Position numbers and translations under genes: made by a program
Part shown: positions 4,984-5,009 of the stretch, in pieces
Layout: each line of letters starts with the position of its first letter
Numbering within the stretch: the first letter of the stretch is position 1
Notes under the pieces: model-generated
Told to the model about the DNA's origin: nothing
Seen by the model: only the letters and a program-made list of their open reading frames with translations
The model's database searches: none
From: an uncultured Paracoccaceae bacterium
GTDB taxonomy: Bacteria; Pseudomonadota; Alphaproteobacteria; Rhodobacterales; Rhodobacteraceae
Assembly (NCBI GenBank): GCA_937907485.1
Contig: CALESR010000234.1
Coordinates: 1-5,009 of the forward strand
DNA: 5,009 nt
Direction of reading: 5' to 3'

Positions 4984-4997
4984 CGGTGCGTGCACCG
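4984..4997. repeat. Shorter related palindrome
   Basis: CGGTGC and GCACCG flank GT and share the GGTGCGTGC start of the two full repeats, but the inner part of the hairpin and the CTACGG tail are missing. It may be a degenerate or internally deleted third copy. Nothing recognisable follows it to the end of the window. Confidence 0.5.
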
Positions 4998-5009
4998 TCG
5001 CGCTATTCG

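Noticed and set aside
4899..4997. A CRISPR array, given regularly spaced palindromic repeats.
   Set aside because: There are only two full copies with a 24-base spacer, no cas genes and no leader, and the units have the GTAG-hairpin form of REP elements.

Overview
The window is very GC-rich, with genes packed on both strands. Several markers point to an alphaproteobacterium, most likely Rhodobacterales (Paracoccus/Rhodobacter-like): a DUF2852 membrane protein, a small protein of a Rhodobacteraceae-type conserved family, and above all a tRNA-His that has A73 and no encoded G-1. It looks like ordinary chromosome. I see no phage, transposase, CRISPR or defence genes.

Layout from left to right. 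Positions 1-89 are non-coding, with an extreme G homopolymer (23 Gs) and GC-only inverted repeats. Two minus-strand genes follow: a DUF2852 single-pass membrane protein (90-488) and, upstream of it, a TetR-family regulator (583-1197). The AT-rich gap between them holds an inverted repeat next to a possible promoter. A plus-strand signal recognition particle RNA (ffs, about 1317-1411) lies next, with a promoter-like sequence in front. It converges on a 73-residue minus-strand conserved protein (1426-1647). A stand-alone GNAT acetyltransferase (1748-2230, plus) is divergent from that small gene. A complete tRNA-His(GUG) follows (2292-2368, plus).

The right half is one divergent regulator/enzyme pair. 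A minus-strand LysR-type regulator (2380-3474) faces a plus-strand PLP enzyme of the serine hydroxymethyltransferase (SHMT) superfamily (3568-4890) across a 93-bp intergenic region that carries an inverted repeat. This pair is the most interesting part. The regulator has two consecutive LysR winged-helix domains (31/62 identical residues by hand alignment, offset 81 residues) in front of one GcvA-like effector domain. The enzyme keeps the Schiff-base lysine, PLP-binding Asp/His and substrate-carboxylate Arg of SHMT, but lacks the catalytic Glu and other active-site residues, so it is probably not a housekeeping GlyA. The arrangement suggests that the regulator controls the enzyme in response to an amino-acid-like ligand; that is inference.

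The right end (4891-5009) has no gene. It carries two identical GTAG-plus-hairpin repeats exactly 50 bp apart and a shorter related palindrome, resembling REP elements.
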